A stretch of DNA of 64,000 nucleotides from Mesostigma viride (Eukaryota > Streptophyta > Mesostigmatophyceae > Mesostigmatales > Mesostigmataceae): NCBI GenBank assembly GCA_009746045.1, contig RPFO01000333.1, forward strand, positions 2,109,964-2,173,963, read 5' to 3'. Positions within the stretch are counted from its first letter, which is position 1, and each line of letters starts with the position of its first letter. A program made the position numbers and the translations under genes. Below are positions 1 through 14,200 of this stretch, piece after piece. The notes below the pieces were generated by a model. It was not told the DNA's origin, ran no database searches, and saw nothing but the letters and a program-made list of their open reading frames with translations.

Positions 1-2548
<2,548 letters not shown>

Positions 2549-2938
2549 AGTAACCTGGAGATGCTGCCTGGCAAAGTTACACCTGGCCTTTAATGTGGCC
2601 AGGTGTTGCTTGGGCAAATTTTAATATTTTGCATGCAGAAAACAGTGAGAGCAGTTTGTGGGATGGCGGTGGACTTGGAAAACCTGGACCTCCATTGATT
2701 TCCCATACATGTGTGTTATTTAACTTGGCTGGGTCATAATCCCACAGTGTAGAAGCTGCACGGGGTTACAACAATAAGTTGGTTGTCTCCTTGATAAGTG
2801 GGGGTGCAGATCTGAGGTGATGATTCCCCCAATAAGGTTCTTATTGATTAATTGATGTTCGTCATGCATTTAATATTTGGCAACCACATGCATGCTCTTA
2901 CGTGCAGACTTCACAAATATGCGAGGACATGTCGTATT
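2549..2938 (+). other. SQD1 3' flank
   Basis: This is AT-richer sequence following the SQD1 stop codon, presumably containing the 3'UTR. No polyadenylation signal was assigned with confidence, and nothing else is recognisable. Confidence 0.4.
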
Positions 2939-3545
2939 AATTAATTTATTTATTAAACACGTGCTCCCGTTGGGGAGTCGCGGAGCACCGAAGTGCTTGT
3001 AATCCCTGTGTGTGCACTACAGGAGAAAGGGCAGAGACCCCTGGCAGTCTCCTTCATGCCAAAGGCATGCCACAGCTGCATTCGGGCGCGCTAGCTAAAC
3101 GGACACGCTAACGATCCGGCAAACTGTGGGTGCAATAAGACCCATGTAAGCGGAGCATAACAAGTGTAGCGTGGGCAAGTAATCTGAACATAGCCAGGGC
3201 GTAGCATGGCTGTACTAGGACTAGGCTAAGGCTATGGCTGGTTGTGTACCGTGCGTTGGCGGCACGTGACTAGGTATGTTGGCACAGCTAGGCAAACATT
3301 CTAGGCATGGCTGCCTTAGCGGCAGTGACTCCCGTGGTTACAAGCTAGGGCTATTGCTATTCTAGCCCGCTGGGGGCGTCCACATCTTGTGGTTGATCAT
3401 CAGGTCGACCTGATGGGGATCCCCGCCCCTCCAGTACACCTTGGGCTTCTGGGGGTCCTGCTTATGGCGGAGGTCTTCCGGCCACAGGTCGCGTCGCTGC
3501 TGTTGCTGTCCTGCTGTCGTATTGCCTCAATAGTGAAGCCAAATT
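2939..3545 (-). mobile_element. LINE fragment R3a: ORF1 C-terminus plus 3'UTR
   Basis: Read on the minus strand, 3520-3370 encodes a piece resembling the ORF1 C-terminal domain (QQQQRRDLWPEDLR, then KVYWRGG), a diverged relative of the R2 ORF1 end. It is followed by a 3'UTR that ends in a GTGCTCC...GGAGCAC hairpin and a TTAA-type AT-rich tail at 2939-2960. The last 250 bp match a second copy at 17206-17436, which shows that both belong to one dispersed family. It is truncated at its 5' end. Confidence 0.65.
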
Positions 3546-3712
3546 TATAGCAGTACACAGTATCATGCCTTGGACAATATGTGCTTATACGTCGATGTCG
3601 ATCGAGCTAGTGGAGCTCGATCCATGCACACGTACATGGTATATCGATCCATGCATATACAGTCGACCTCGAGGAAAAGCTGGACGGACGGCCCGGTCAC
3701 CATGCATGCAAT

Positions 3713-3855
<143 letters not shown>

Positions 3856-3974
3856 TACTTGCGTGTCATGCATGCATGCGCAAAGGCATGCCACGGAGTA
3901 CTATTATGCTAATCTCATTAGAAAAATAATTACACAAACAAATATCGTCCGCATCATCCCCCAACCGTTAAGCA

Positions 3975-6111
3975 CTAGATGGGGATGTAATCCTCATCCG
4001 AGCTGTCCTCTACTGTAATGGCAGACGAGGCGGTAGTGTAGCGGCTATCCTCAGGACCAATAACCTCCACCTGCGGACTTCTACCCTGGCTAGCAACGGG
4101 CCGCGGGGCCCGTGGGGAGAAAACAGGAGCATACCCCTCGGGAAGGTGCTTATCGCAGATGGCAGCCCATTTCTCCATGTCAATCATGCGGGCGCGGAGT
4201 ACGGATAGTCCCAGAAGCCCTGCATCTTCAAGCAGTTGCGTCACATAGGTCCGGGTCACGCCGTGCCGGTGCCCGGCGCGCGCAAGTTTGCCAGTGGGTT
4301 GCGATGGGACATGCAAGGGGACCCTGCCATAGGAGGTGTCTACCTGGCTGGCCCGTCCTAAGCCCCCCGGCAGGGCCCACATCGGTATTCACCTGGTCTG
4401 TGCGGGCAAGATGGCCGGCAAAGAGGAGGCGGCGGTGTCGGATGGTATGGGTGACAAGAGGGAGCTCGCAGTAGAGCTCGGCCCGGGTGCGGCGTTCTTC
4501 AGTGGTAGCGGGCGCCGAGGATATGACGGAGCATTCGAGTGACGGTGCCGTCGAGCTGCTCAGTGGCTCAGCGCCTGGTCCAGGGTCCACGCCTCGCAGC
4601 CATAAAGGAGGATGCTGAGGACAAGGGCCTTGAACAGGATGCGCTTGCGTCGCTCACTCGATCAGGTAGCGACAGGTCCAGAACCTGTCGAGGCGGCGGA
4701 GGGCCGCCCAGGCCTGGCCAATGCGGGTGTCAGTGGTGTCATCGGCCGTGGAGGGAAGCCAGCTGCCAAGGAGCTTGAAGCGAGTCGCCGGGGGGACGGG
4801 GCTGCCGTCCAGCAAGAGGGTGGGTGGGGCTATCCCAGCAGGGAAGCCGATGGCCATGACCTCCGTTTTCTTGCTGATCATGAGCCCCACCGCCCGCGCT
4901 TCCAGTGATAAGCTGTCTAGCCAGAGTTGGGCTGACTCCGGGGTTTCCCCGAGTGTTGTGTTGATCAGCGTAGATCAGATCGCTCAGGCGGTAGGTTGGG
5001 TCAACCCCGCCGTAGCTGGCGTACTCCGTGACCTCGATCCCCGGCGGGCGCCCCTCCACCCGGGCGAAGCGGGCTTGTGCACGCCGCATAATATTGTCCA
5101 CCATAATGATGAATAGATATGGGGAGAGCACACAGCCCTGCCACACCCCGGTGTGCAGGGGGGACGCCGGAGTGACGCCGTCGGCGGTACGGACCTGGGC
5201 TTGGGACCCTTCATAGAACTGGCGGATGATCTCAACGATGTACGATGGGACACGGAACAGGTGAAGGACCACCCACAGGGCGTCCCATATAACAGTATCG
5301 AATGCCTTGGTGTCATCCACGAAGATCAATAGCAATGGCAAGAGGCCGGGGGCCAGGCGGCCCACTTCCTCGATCAGGCGGCGCGCGGTAATAGTGACCA
5401 TAACACCATTGCGACCAACACGGAAGCCCATCTGGAACTCACCTAGGTGGGGATCGAGGCTGGCGCGCATGCGGTTCAGCAGGAGACGCGTGAAGACTTT
5501 CAGCACGCAGCTTTGGAGGCATACGCCGCGGTAGTTGCCGGTATCCGCGGCGGACCCCTTGCCCTTGTAGAGCATGACCCGGACAGCGGTCTTCCAATAC
5601 GTCGGCGGGGGGAGGCCATCTCGTAGAATCCGGTTGCAAACACCCCGGAGGAAAGGCTCAAGCTCAGGCATCGATCTTAACCACCTCCGGTGAAATATTG
5701 TCCACTCCCATGGCACGCCCGACCCTGTGGGCAAGCCACCTCCCCCCAAGCAGAGGAGGCGTTTTGATGAGTAGTGTAGTTAGGATTTTCTAGATAGCTT
5801 AGAGTTAGGATAGTTCGATCACGCGGCTTCCTCCACCCCATCCATCATGGAATATGTGCTACATGACCCCCCCACGGAGGCATGTTATAATTTAATTTAA
5901 TTTAATTTAATTTAATGGCAGCATCATTGCGGAGGGTGGAGATGGCAGCAGCCCATTCCTGGGGAGTCCACTCGTCGTGGGGGCCGTCCACCAGGGGGCC
6001 GGAGATCGGTGGGACCAGGTTACTAGTCCGTCTCGCTGGTGGGCGCCTGCGGGGGCTCAATGGGGCCGCCTCGGCTGGCCGCAGGGCGTGCAGCTGCAGC
6101 CGCGGGGTCAA
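3975..6111 (-). pseudogene. R1 ORF2: pre-RT region, reverse transcriptase, C-terminal region (broken)
   Basis: In order on the minus strand: a pre-RT segment ending EWAAAISTLRNDAA (before 5917); then, across the R4 insertion, VGRAMGVDNISPEVVK (from 5723); YKGKG and NYRGVCL; FVDDTKAFD; GVWQGCVLSPYLF; and LIYAD, where the second aspartate of the usual YADD is lost to a frameshift into YADQ. ISKKTEVM and LLGSWL follow, then the RRLLFAGHLART motif near 4390, and the product ends TVEDSSDEDYIPI at 3975. At least three frameshifts (about 4380, 4640 and 4950) make it non-functional. The enzyme type would copy its own RNA at a nicked target (target-primed reverse transcription). The order and motifs are those of APE-class LINEs, but the clade was not determined. 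Confidence 0.88.
5724..5916 (+). mobile_element. 5'-truncated LINE R4 inserted in the R1 reverse transcriptase
   Basis: The fragment carries the end of a reading frame (GKPPPPKQRRRFDE then stop), a 3'UTR with TTTTCTAGAT and GCTACATGA, and a (TTTAA)n tail at 5888-5916. It matches a second insertion at 26911-27155. Removing it joins R1 codons in frame (NDAA to VGRAMGVD), so R4 landed in an intact R1. No clear TSD is visible at this copy. Confidence 0.75.
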
Positions 6112-6142
6112 GCGGGGGGGGCGGGCCAGGGGCCCCCGAATT

Positions 6143-6416
6143 AAAGTTCCCGCCTATGCAGAGAGTCACTCTCTGATGAGAAGCCATGCCCTAGCTTTTA
6201 TATAGCCATGATTATCTCCCTGACCCCATGCCAGGCCCATTGAGCTCTGAGAGATCATCATGGTGGTGCAGGTGTCCTTGGTGCACCTAGCTAGAGCAGG
6301 TGTAGTTTACATCCTACCCTTGCAGGAAGTAGCCCAGAATCTATTAAAAGCCATAATATGCCCCTTCCTGAAGGGATATGTGCTTCATGTACTCCCAACG
6401 GAGTTATGTTCCTAAT
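6143..6416 (+). mobile_element. R2 3'UTR fragment
   Basis: This is the R2 3'UTR without its ORF1. It shows the CAGAGAGTCACTCTCTGATG segment, the GGTGCACCTAG inverted motif, CTTGCAGGAAGTAGCC, and the terminal hairpin ACTCC-CAAC-GGAGT followed by ATGTTCCTAATAAA. It adjoins the 5'-truncated end of R1. Confidence 0.75.
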
Positions 6417-6630
6417 AAAGTGGGGACGCCCAAATATCTGACGACTCTTGGTCCGCTCAGAGGTATACAAAATAGTCCACGACTATACCTCAACACGTTG
6501 TGAGAGTGGATGATGCTTTGGCTATGGCTGCCTGATTCAGTCATATTAGGTCATCCAGTCATGATGTTTGATGCATGTTTGATGCTGTATAACTTCTACA
6601 ACACCTATTTTCAACGTTTTGACCCTCCTA

Positions 6631-6957
6631 AGTAAGTAAGTAAGTAAGTAAGTACTTGCGTGTCATGCGCAAAGGCATGCCACGGAGTACTATGTCTATG
6701 CTAATCTCATTAGAAAAATAATTACACAAAAGTTCAAACAAATATCGTCTGCATCATCCCCCAACCGTTAAGCACTAGATGGGGATGTAATCCTCATCCG
6801 AGCTGTCCTCTACTGTAATGGCAGACGAGGCGGTAGTGTAGCGGCTATCCTCAGGACCAATAACGTCCACCTGCGGACTTCGACCCTGGCTAGCAACGGG
6901 CCGCGGGGCCCGTGGGGAGAAAACAGGAGCATACCCCTCGGGAAGGTGCTTATCGCA
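6631..6957 (-). mobile_element. R1 3' end fragment
   Basis: A roughly 330-bp copy of the R1 3' end, nearly identical to 3850-4150. It has a short CTTA tail at 6631-6652 and codons for the C-terminal EDSSDEDYIPI. Confidence 0.85.
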
Positions 6958-8585
6958 GACCCTCCTAGCTCATTATGGCCCCAGTTATGGGGCTCGTGTG
7001 GTTGCATCATGTTGTGAAGGGCTCTCATTTTTCCCTCTGCGTTGTACTGCGTTGCATGTGTTTGTGATTCTAATGAAAAATAGCTCCAGTGGCCCAATGG
7101 GCCTGAGTTTTGTTCCACAGAGCCTGCATATGTTGCCTATAGCTCGTGCAAGAAGCCAGATTTTTTTCATGAACCATTTGTGAATAAGCACATGACTTGT
7201 GACCTAGGGTCAACAAATCGCGGTCATGGTCAGACCCCCCTGTATTCAAACCAGTGTATCTCTCTAATGAATTAGCATTTTGTAGGTCTGAGTAGCTAAA
7301 AAAATCCTTTGATTTATGGGCTTTCAGGAAAGTATACACATGACTCTGAAGAAAAAAATTCCCTAGATGTTATGACGTGTTCGATAAATAGCTTACAACG
7401 CAGTATATCGCGTTCTAAAAAAAAACACGGGTTAATCTCAGCCCCCGCAGTGCCCCCGCCCTGCGCGAAGTTTTGAAGCTTGAAGCTAAAAGCCAGTTTT
7501 TTACCGATTTGTTCCGATTGGGATTATGCATGCCGTCCTGCTGCTAACTAGATATCTTCACAGAGCATAGTTGTCATGAATGAAGTCGGCTGTACGAGCA
7601 CGACGGGCGTGCTTGGAGGCAAGCGATGCCATCATGATGCAATCATTCAAGCCCAGACGGCTATTTCACTGTGCACAGGCCCCTGGTTTCCTGATAACAG
7701 CACCCGCTAGCTGTGCGCAGAGGTCCCGGCCCGATGGGAGGCGCGCCACGCATACACTCCGATCGCCACCGCCGCGACGGCCGTCATTGTGGCGACTGCG
7801 GAGGGCAGGTAGGGCTGCACCACACGCGCCAGGTGGCGAGCCCTAGCCGTTGTGGACTGTGGCAGTGATAGATGCATGCATGGAACCACCGGCGCGAGGC
7901 GCGCTATACAGTCAGGACCGCCACACACAAGCAGGTCACTGGGACTGGATGTCCCGTTCTTGCATCGACGGATCCAGGGCAACTACATACCAGCACACAC
8001 GAGTGGGAACTAGAGCCAAACGCTTCCCTTGCCTACGCAATTTGGCCATCTTACCGGCTTAAAACTGTTGAAGCCATGGGAAGTCAGTCAAAGGCATGTG
8101 CCCCGCGGACAGCAGCGCATGTACATGCATACATTTCAGGCATGCACTGGTAGTCTCTCATTGACAAATGCATGATTGCAAGCTGTATGGAGCTACTTGT
8201 CAACCGTGAAGTTCAGCAACCCAGGGGGTTCTAAAATAATGGGAGAGAAGGGTGCCGCCTATTTTAGACATTCCTCCGCACACCTCACCAAACCATACGG
8301 CATCCGCAAACTCTTCAACACACAGTGCACCTTCCCATTTCCCTGCACCAGGCAGATAAGCCACCCCAATCATAGCATGCAAAGAGCCATGCTGGGGGGC
8401 ATATTACGGGTGAGGAGCACATACACCGGCAGGGGGGAGGGAGGGGGGGGCGGGGGGGCGCTTTGGCCAGGGGGAGGGCGGGAACACAATACTAAATTAG
8501 GTGTATACCTTAACAGCCCTGTCACGACAGCACTGGCCACATGAGCATAGGGACCGCAGCCACATGCTCCACGTGTGTGCGTGCC
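6958..8585. other. Intergenic, no gene recognised
   Basis: Only short open frames without coding character were found. A few homopolymer runs (A9 near 7420, a G-rich tract near 8430) occur. The 3'UTR of the minus-strand gene ending at 8586 should lie in the right-hand part. Confidence 0.4.
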
Positions 8586-9768
8586 TCAACCGTTCGGCGC
8601 GCGCACCTGGCACGATTCCGCCCTAGCCACGTTCTGGTCCCGAGGAGGGGTGACGCCCGGTGAAGAGTGGCTGCCGGGTGTAGGGCTAAGACCACTAGAA
8701 GGGTTGATGCCAGCGGAAAGGCTGACGTTGGTGGAAGGGTGGATGTCGTGAGCAGCCAGCGTCTCTGGGGCAGGGGGGTCCTGCCTCGATGGTTCCTGTA
8801 GGGGATTCTGAAGAGGCAACCGCTTGCGAGTGATCTCGTGCCGGCGCAGCGGTAGGTCGGCGCGCACCCACATCGGCGCAAACTCCACATCGTTCCCGTC
8901 CAGCAAGCAGGACTTGGCCTTGAGGAGGAGCAGCGGCTCGCCTGGTGGGGAAGGTGAAGTGAGCACACAAGTGTCAACAAGAAAGGACAACAAGAAGGCA
9001 GTACTTGAAGGAGCAAATGAGGTTAGAAACGGGGCTGCTGGCTAGCAACGCAAAAAAATCAGTATTCTAATCAGGGAAACTGCCACGGGTTCATACAAGA
9101 TCTGGTTACATACTGGGGAGACCAAAGGGCAGAGGGCGAAGGGCAAGGGGCGAGGGGCCAGGGGCTAGGGGCTAGGGGCGAGGGGCTAGGAGCGAGGGGC
9201 GAGGGGCAAGGGGCCAGGGGCCAGGGGCCAGGGGCCAGGGGCCAGGGGCCAGGGGCCAGGGGCCAGGGGCGAGGGGCGAGGGGCGAGGGGCGAGGGGCGA
9301 GGGGCGAGGGGCGAGGGGCCAGGGGCCAGGGGCGAGGGGCGAGGGGCGAGGGGCGAGGGGCGAGGGGCGAGGGGCGAAGGGCGAGGGGCGAGGGGCGGCG
9401 GGCGACGGGCGACGGGCGAAGGGCGAAGGGCGAAGGGCCAAGGACAAAGGGCCAAGGGCTAAGGACAAAGAGCCAAGGGCCAAGGACAAAGGGCAAAGGG
9501 CACGCTTACCATCTGGGGACATTACTCCCCCCACTTGTGCGTTGCAGTTGGTGCAGTGGAGATGCGCGATGGACTCGTGGGGTTTTGGGTTGACGACCCC
9601 AGGCTTGGGGACTACGGTTACAGGCACGTCCTTCAGGTCCGTTTTCCACGTCGAGTAAGACCCAAGGGATACATGGTAATGAAGACCGTGGATGCGTAGT
9701 AGAGTCAGAGAGGAGATGTCCGCAGTCAGGACGGTGGAGCATTTCTTGCAGGTAAGTTTATGCGCCAT
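8586..9768 (-). CDS. Small two-exon zinc-binding protein, beta-tent (Mis18/Yippee/RIG-I-CTD-like) pattern
   Basis: Exon 1 is 9768-9510 (ATG in GCCACCGCCATGG, donor G/GTAAGCG). Exon 2 is 8941-8586 (acceptor CCCCACCAG), joined in phase 1 to give about 204 residues. Two CxxC pairs, C7/C10 and C72/C75, are spaced as in beta-tent zinc domains. The first half reads CKKCSTVL...LHYHVSLGSY and the second HCTNCNAQVGGVMSPDGEP then LLLLKAKSCLL. The pairing of an HYHV strand with a C-x2-C, G-G and L-L-K-x-x-S strand is most like the C-terminal RNA-sensing domain of RIG-I-like receptors, though Mis18 and Yippee share the fold. No helicase or CARD is attached. The tail (about residues 125-204) is Pro/Ser-rich and looks disordered. 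The function is unknown. The gene is head-to-head with CDCA7, about 0.96 kb apart. Confidence 0.7.
9125..9505 (-). repeat. 7-bp GGGGCGA/GGGGCCA minisatellite in an intron
   Basis: About 50 copies of a 7-mer, mainly GGGGCGA and GGGGCCA, fill most of the 568-bp intron of the minus-strand zinc-protein gene. The array ends a few bases from the donor at 9509-9508. All three minus frames are open (Ala-Pro-Arg-Pro-Ser-Pro-Leu repeats), so it would be translated if the intron were retained; this is a repeat effect. Confidence 0.88.
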
Positions 9769-10726
9769 GGCGGTGGCACGGTTCAGCCTCTGTCGATGTC
9801 AGGCTCCCAGGAAAAGGCTAGTTGATACTCCTGGCGCCGAAGTCTGGCCACTCCAAAGTCAACGGGATTACGTCTCAGCTGCCCACGAGTTGGTTCATCC
9901 CACACGGGATACCTGGAAATCTGCGAGCAAAAGCGATTTGGAGTATAAAACGTCTGGGAAACTTTTATTGCGCTCGTCCGTGCACTCGCTGCCTCGTATA
10001 CCTGCAGCGCTTACACCTGGGTGGTTGTGAGGTGGTTAGGCGAGAAGCTTGCGTGCTGACGTATCATATTTCTCTGCCAACCACTTCACAGCAATGCACC
10101 TTGCCGTGGCCGTTATACTTCTTTCTTCCTAGCGAGCTGTTATTGTCGCGACGGTCAGCCTTGTGCAGCTAAGCTTAGAATTTGTAGAGATAGCTGCTAC
10201 GTGGGCGAAGTTAGATTAATGGCAACATTGGCACGAACTGTTACAAGCGCAATTTGATATCTCCCCTTTGGTTAATGGATGTGTTTATCTTACAGTGCCT
10301 CCACATCTCGAGTGACCTTCAGAACAAGCGAAATAGCGCCTCGGAGTGATGAGTCTCGCAGGACGCAGCAGAGACTGCAGAGTGCTGAGTCGCAGTGAAG
10401 CTTCAGCCAGCATGGTGCGCTCAGCTGACATCTGTCCTGACTCCTGCGCCACATTGCGACCGTCGCGCCACGAATTTTACGATAACATAAATCTCCCGCG
10501 CAGTTTGTCCTGTTCAATTTTGGCGGGGAAACCAAACGCGCGCCTGAACGAAGGAAACGCGCACGCGCACACAAGCGATAGCGTTTTTTTTTGCTCATGG
10601 CGACCGAATTACGACTAGACTCCCCCTAATGCGAGCCTTGACCATAGAGGAAGGTGAACGCATTTGATTCTAAGAGGTAACTCCGAAGCACGCGATTTAG
10701 CTACATCGAGGTGCTAACCACTACAA
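9769..10726. promoter_or_regulatory. Shared upstream region between two divergent genes
   Basis: This is the 958-bp gap between the start codons of the minus-strand zinc-protein gene and the plus-strand CDCA7-like gene. It must hold both 5'UTRs and promoters. No specific element was assigned. Confidence 0.45.
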
Positions 10727-11190
10727 ATGGCCTCCCAGGGCAGTCGTAACGGTGCTGCGTTATGCGCAGCAAGCTCTGACTACGAAGCTCAAAGAAACAA
10801 ACGAATTGCTGAAAACATGGTGAGATTAATTTCTTGCCACCCTTAATTATCGAATAAGGGCGTCCTTTCGGTAGGGGTTGTCGGGAGAGAGCTGCAGTCT
10901 TATTATTCACACTGGGGCCCTCCCTTCTAGCTTCCAACCTTCATCGCCGGTGATTGGATTCACACGTGACTACTGCGCACTGACAGCATATTTGCCCAGC
11001 ATGTCTCCCTAAACGAAAGGAACGCAGTGCGACACGCTGCTTGTGTTCTGGTATGTTGCGGGCCAGAGCGCGGGCGCGTACAAGGTTTACGAGCATGCAG
11101 ATCGACTATCTGCAACGAAGGCCATTTTTAGTGTAACGCAACGTGGTCTCACACATGCTTCGCGCGCATGCTTAATATTTGTGTGCGCGT

Positions 11191-11258
<68 letters not shown>

Positions 11259-14200
11259 GTGTGTGTGTGTGCGCGCGCGCATATGTGCGTGTGTTTTAAT
11301 TGCGGGATTTCGTTGGATATACTTGCTGTGGCGCGTGACGCAGGCCAAGCTACAAAGTCTGGATATCGTGAATCAGGCGCGGCTGGAAACTTGCGGGTTT
11401 CGTGCTCGGCGCCCGGGCGCTCCACCCGGCGGCCCCTTGAAACGGAAACAACAGCTCGAGGTTGTTCAAGTTCGGTGTTCCCCAAGATTGCTCGGGAAGC
11501 GCCCAGGTATCTACCTCGTTCGCTTTGCCGCACCACTTTCACTTTGCCTGCGCATCGCTCATCACTACATCTAGATTCAGAATTGGGGTTCAGCCGTGGT
11601 CAACCAAGGCCACTTGTGAGTTAGAGCTGAATGTCTGATGTGTGATCAGCTGAGTGACTGATCTATAACTCTCTTTCATTTACGTCCCTCCGTGTGGGTA
11701 GATGAAAGTCCTCTCAGACATCTACTCTAGTTCTTACTCGACGTTGGATAATCAAGCGGCCAGGACTAGTTGTCCCGCTCAACAATGCTGCCAGCGGCAG
11801 ATTGTTGAGCTAGTGCCAGCTCGGTACTCTCGCAAGGCTGACGCATGTATGGCATGCTTGATATTCCTTCTTGGAGTAGCTCCCACCTCTCAACTTTATA
11901 TGCATGTAGGGCTAGGCATGCGGCCTCCATTACCATGCCCAGGCAGTGGTCTGGTCATAAGTAGAGAGCACGTTTCGATGGTGCCCCTTGTGAACCGGGA
12001 ACTGTGGAGCCCTGACAAGTCTTTTGGGCCGCCCTTGCACAGCCTAGCATGGCATGGCGTGTCTCCACTTACCACCGCACTGCTGCCTGCCAGGAATTAC
12101 TTGCTCTGCTGGTCCATCCCTGCCCTCTCCCGGGTGTCCCTACCTCCTGGCCCTCCTCCCATGGCAGCCCTATTCCAGCGTTATGCGAACATTAAGTTTG
12201 GATTATCCCGGCATCCTATCTCTCTACCAGCACCCATGTGACAAAACCCCACCTGCCCGCATCGCCTGTGCTTCCTGCCCATCTCCGCCACCCTGCAGCG
12301 GAGGGCATGTATGTGGACAACGGTGAGGATGAGGATGACGAGAGGCGCGTTCGGCGCGTGCGTGCGGCGCACCAGGTGGTGGTTGGGAAGTCTGGCCATG
12401 GGGGGCCATCAAGGAATGGAGCAGGCAAGGGGAAGGACACAGAGGATGACACATCTGCAACCGCCGCCGCCGCCGCCCCCCTTGTGAAGCCAGACCCGCT
12501 GTCAGAGGAGCTGCAGAGCCAGCGGTGTGGTAGCCGCGGGCGGGGCAGCTTATATGATTCCGTGGTGGGCATCTGCTGCCATTTCTGCAGGTAAGGGGAT
12601 GCGGCGCTTCCTGGGGATGCAGGGGTTGGCCGGATGAGGAGGTCCGTTCATTCCAAAGCAGCAGGAGTACACAAATGGGTTTGCCAGCCGCATTGCCGCT
12701 AATCACAGTTGGCCCTGGTTTTGGTTGCGTCCATAGCGTTGGACAGCACAACCTGAATTGCTTACTACAGGCTTATGAGCTGTCATCTATTGTTGCCATT
12801 CGCGCTCTATGTCACAGGTGGCGTCCTCTACTGCGGCTATGGGCACTCGTCGATGGTTCACAGGATGGCCCCTAGCCTATCGTCACATCAGTCACTCCAG
12901 CTTGAACATTTGCGGTACCAGAGACCAGCCTTGTGATGTGAATACTTGCACATGTACTTGGAATGGCTATGGCTTGTACTTGGAATGGCCATGGCTCAGT
13001 CCACTCTAGTACAGCATCATAGCATGTCATAGCCCACATTTTGATTGCTGTCCCCCTGGCACATTCCTGCCCCCTATGTCCCTGCTATCCATCATGTTGT
13101 GTAACAATCCTCGTAGTGTGATAGCTTTATGTGTGACAGTTCTTGTTGTGTAACAGTTGTTGTTTTGTAACAACTCTTGTTTTGTGACAATTCTTGTTCC
13201 CACACACAGCGGTGACGTGGGACCTTTTGTAGTGCAGGCTGAATGGCGGTCTCTTCTCTTCAACCACCAAGTTATGGTGGCATCTCATTGCCCCCGGTAA
13301 ACTGACAAGTTTTGTTCTGCTCCCACCCCTTCTGGGACTCGGCCATTCCCTTGCCCGCTAGAAATACAGCCTTGGAATGGCTGCCTGTGCCTACACTCCC
13401 ATGCTCATGCTCATGAGTTGCTGATGCTACTTAGGAGCTCGGCTTTGTGATCACGCTTCTGCACTCGTGACCGCTAACTGTGGCAAGGATAGAGACTCAT
13501 TCAGCCTGTCTCGTCTACCCGGACAGGTTGTCCATGGAATATTCAAACGCACGATCCCCCATCCATTTGCCCATGGTCTTTGACATGCACCGTTGGCAGG
13601 CAGAAGAAGCTGTGTGGGGAGGAGGGCTGCCAGCGGTGCGTCAGCAGGGACCCAGAGCTAGAGTGCATCGGTGAGTCCACGACGGGCCAGTAGCGGGTGG
13701 AGAGGTGTCACCCTGCCACAGGAGCACCCGGGTAGGTAGTGTTGTTCGCTGGCGCCCTGTGGGCTACACGATGCGCAGATGATCCTCTTCCGCTTCATGG
13801 GTGAGTACACCTATAGTTTTGCAGATAGTTCCAAGCAAGGTCCGTGCCGCTAGCGGTTTGCAGCAGCAACACCAGCAACCACGGAGCTTGAATGAACCAG
13901 CCCTGCCATCATGTGGGAGGTGACTAATGGCTTTGCCTGCTTGGGCTTCTCCCTTCCCCCCAACGCTCCTGCCGCGTGACACATAAATTACACCCAGGGA
14001 AGACGAATTGCTCCAAGTGCCAGTCGGCCACCGGCCAGTTCTGCCGCGCATGCCTTAAAGTACGATACGGCCAAGGTATGGATCTCTTAAGCTGTACATC
14101 GGTATTGCATATCATGCGCCAACGAGCCCGTGGAGAAATTTGCTTTCCATATGGGTCAAAGGGACGAGGCGTTGCCCGCTACAATAGGCATAGTAGCGGG

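Larger units (their letters stand above)
3856..6142 (-). mobile_element. Non-LTR retrotransposon R1 with reverse transcriptase, 5' truncated
   Basis: This is a LINE in minus orientation: 3' tail at 3713-3855, 3'UTR to about 3975, then the C-terminal half of ORF2 up to about 6142, where an R2 3' fragment begins. It is split by an R4 fragment at 5724-5916. The last 230-330 bp recur at 6631-6957, 16951-17200 and 27434-27663, so R1 is an active or recently active family. No ORF1 or endonuclease remains in this copy. Confidence 0.85.

Noticed and set aside
9071-9768. Extension of the zinc-protein frame through the Ala-Pro-Arg-Pro-Ser repeats
   Set aside because: A clear donor (G/GTAAGCG) and acceptor (CCCCACCAG) remove the 7-bp repeat array, and the joined frame continues a sensible domain.
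11043-11624. Cys-Val repeat frames around the GT tract
   Set aside because: Microsatellite artefact in CDCA7 intron 1.
12238-12594. CDCA7 starting at the ATG at 12238
   Set aside because: The exon begins at the acceptor 12297-12298, and upstream exons with the conserved RNKRIAENM start join in phase.
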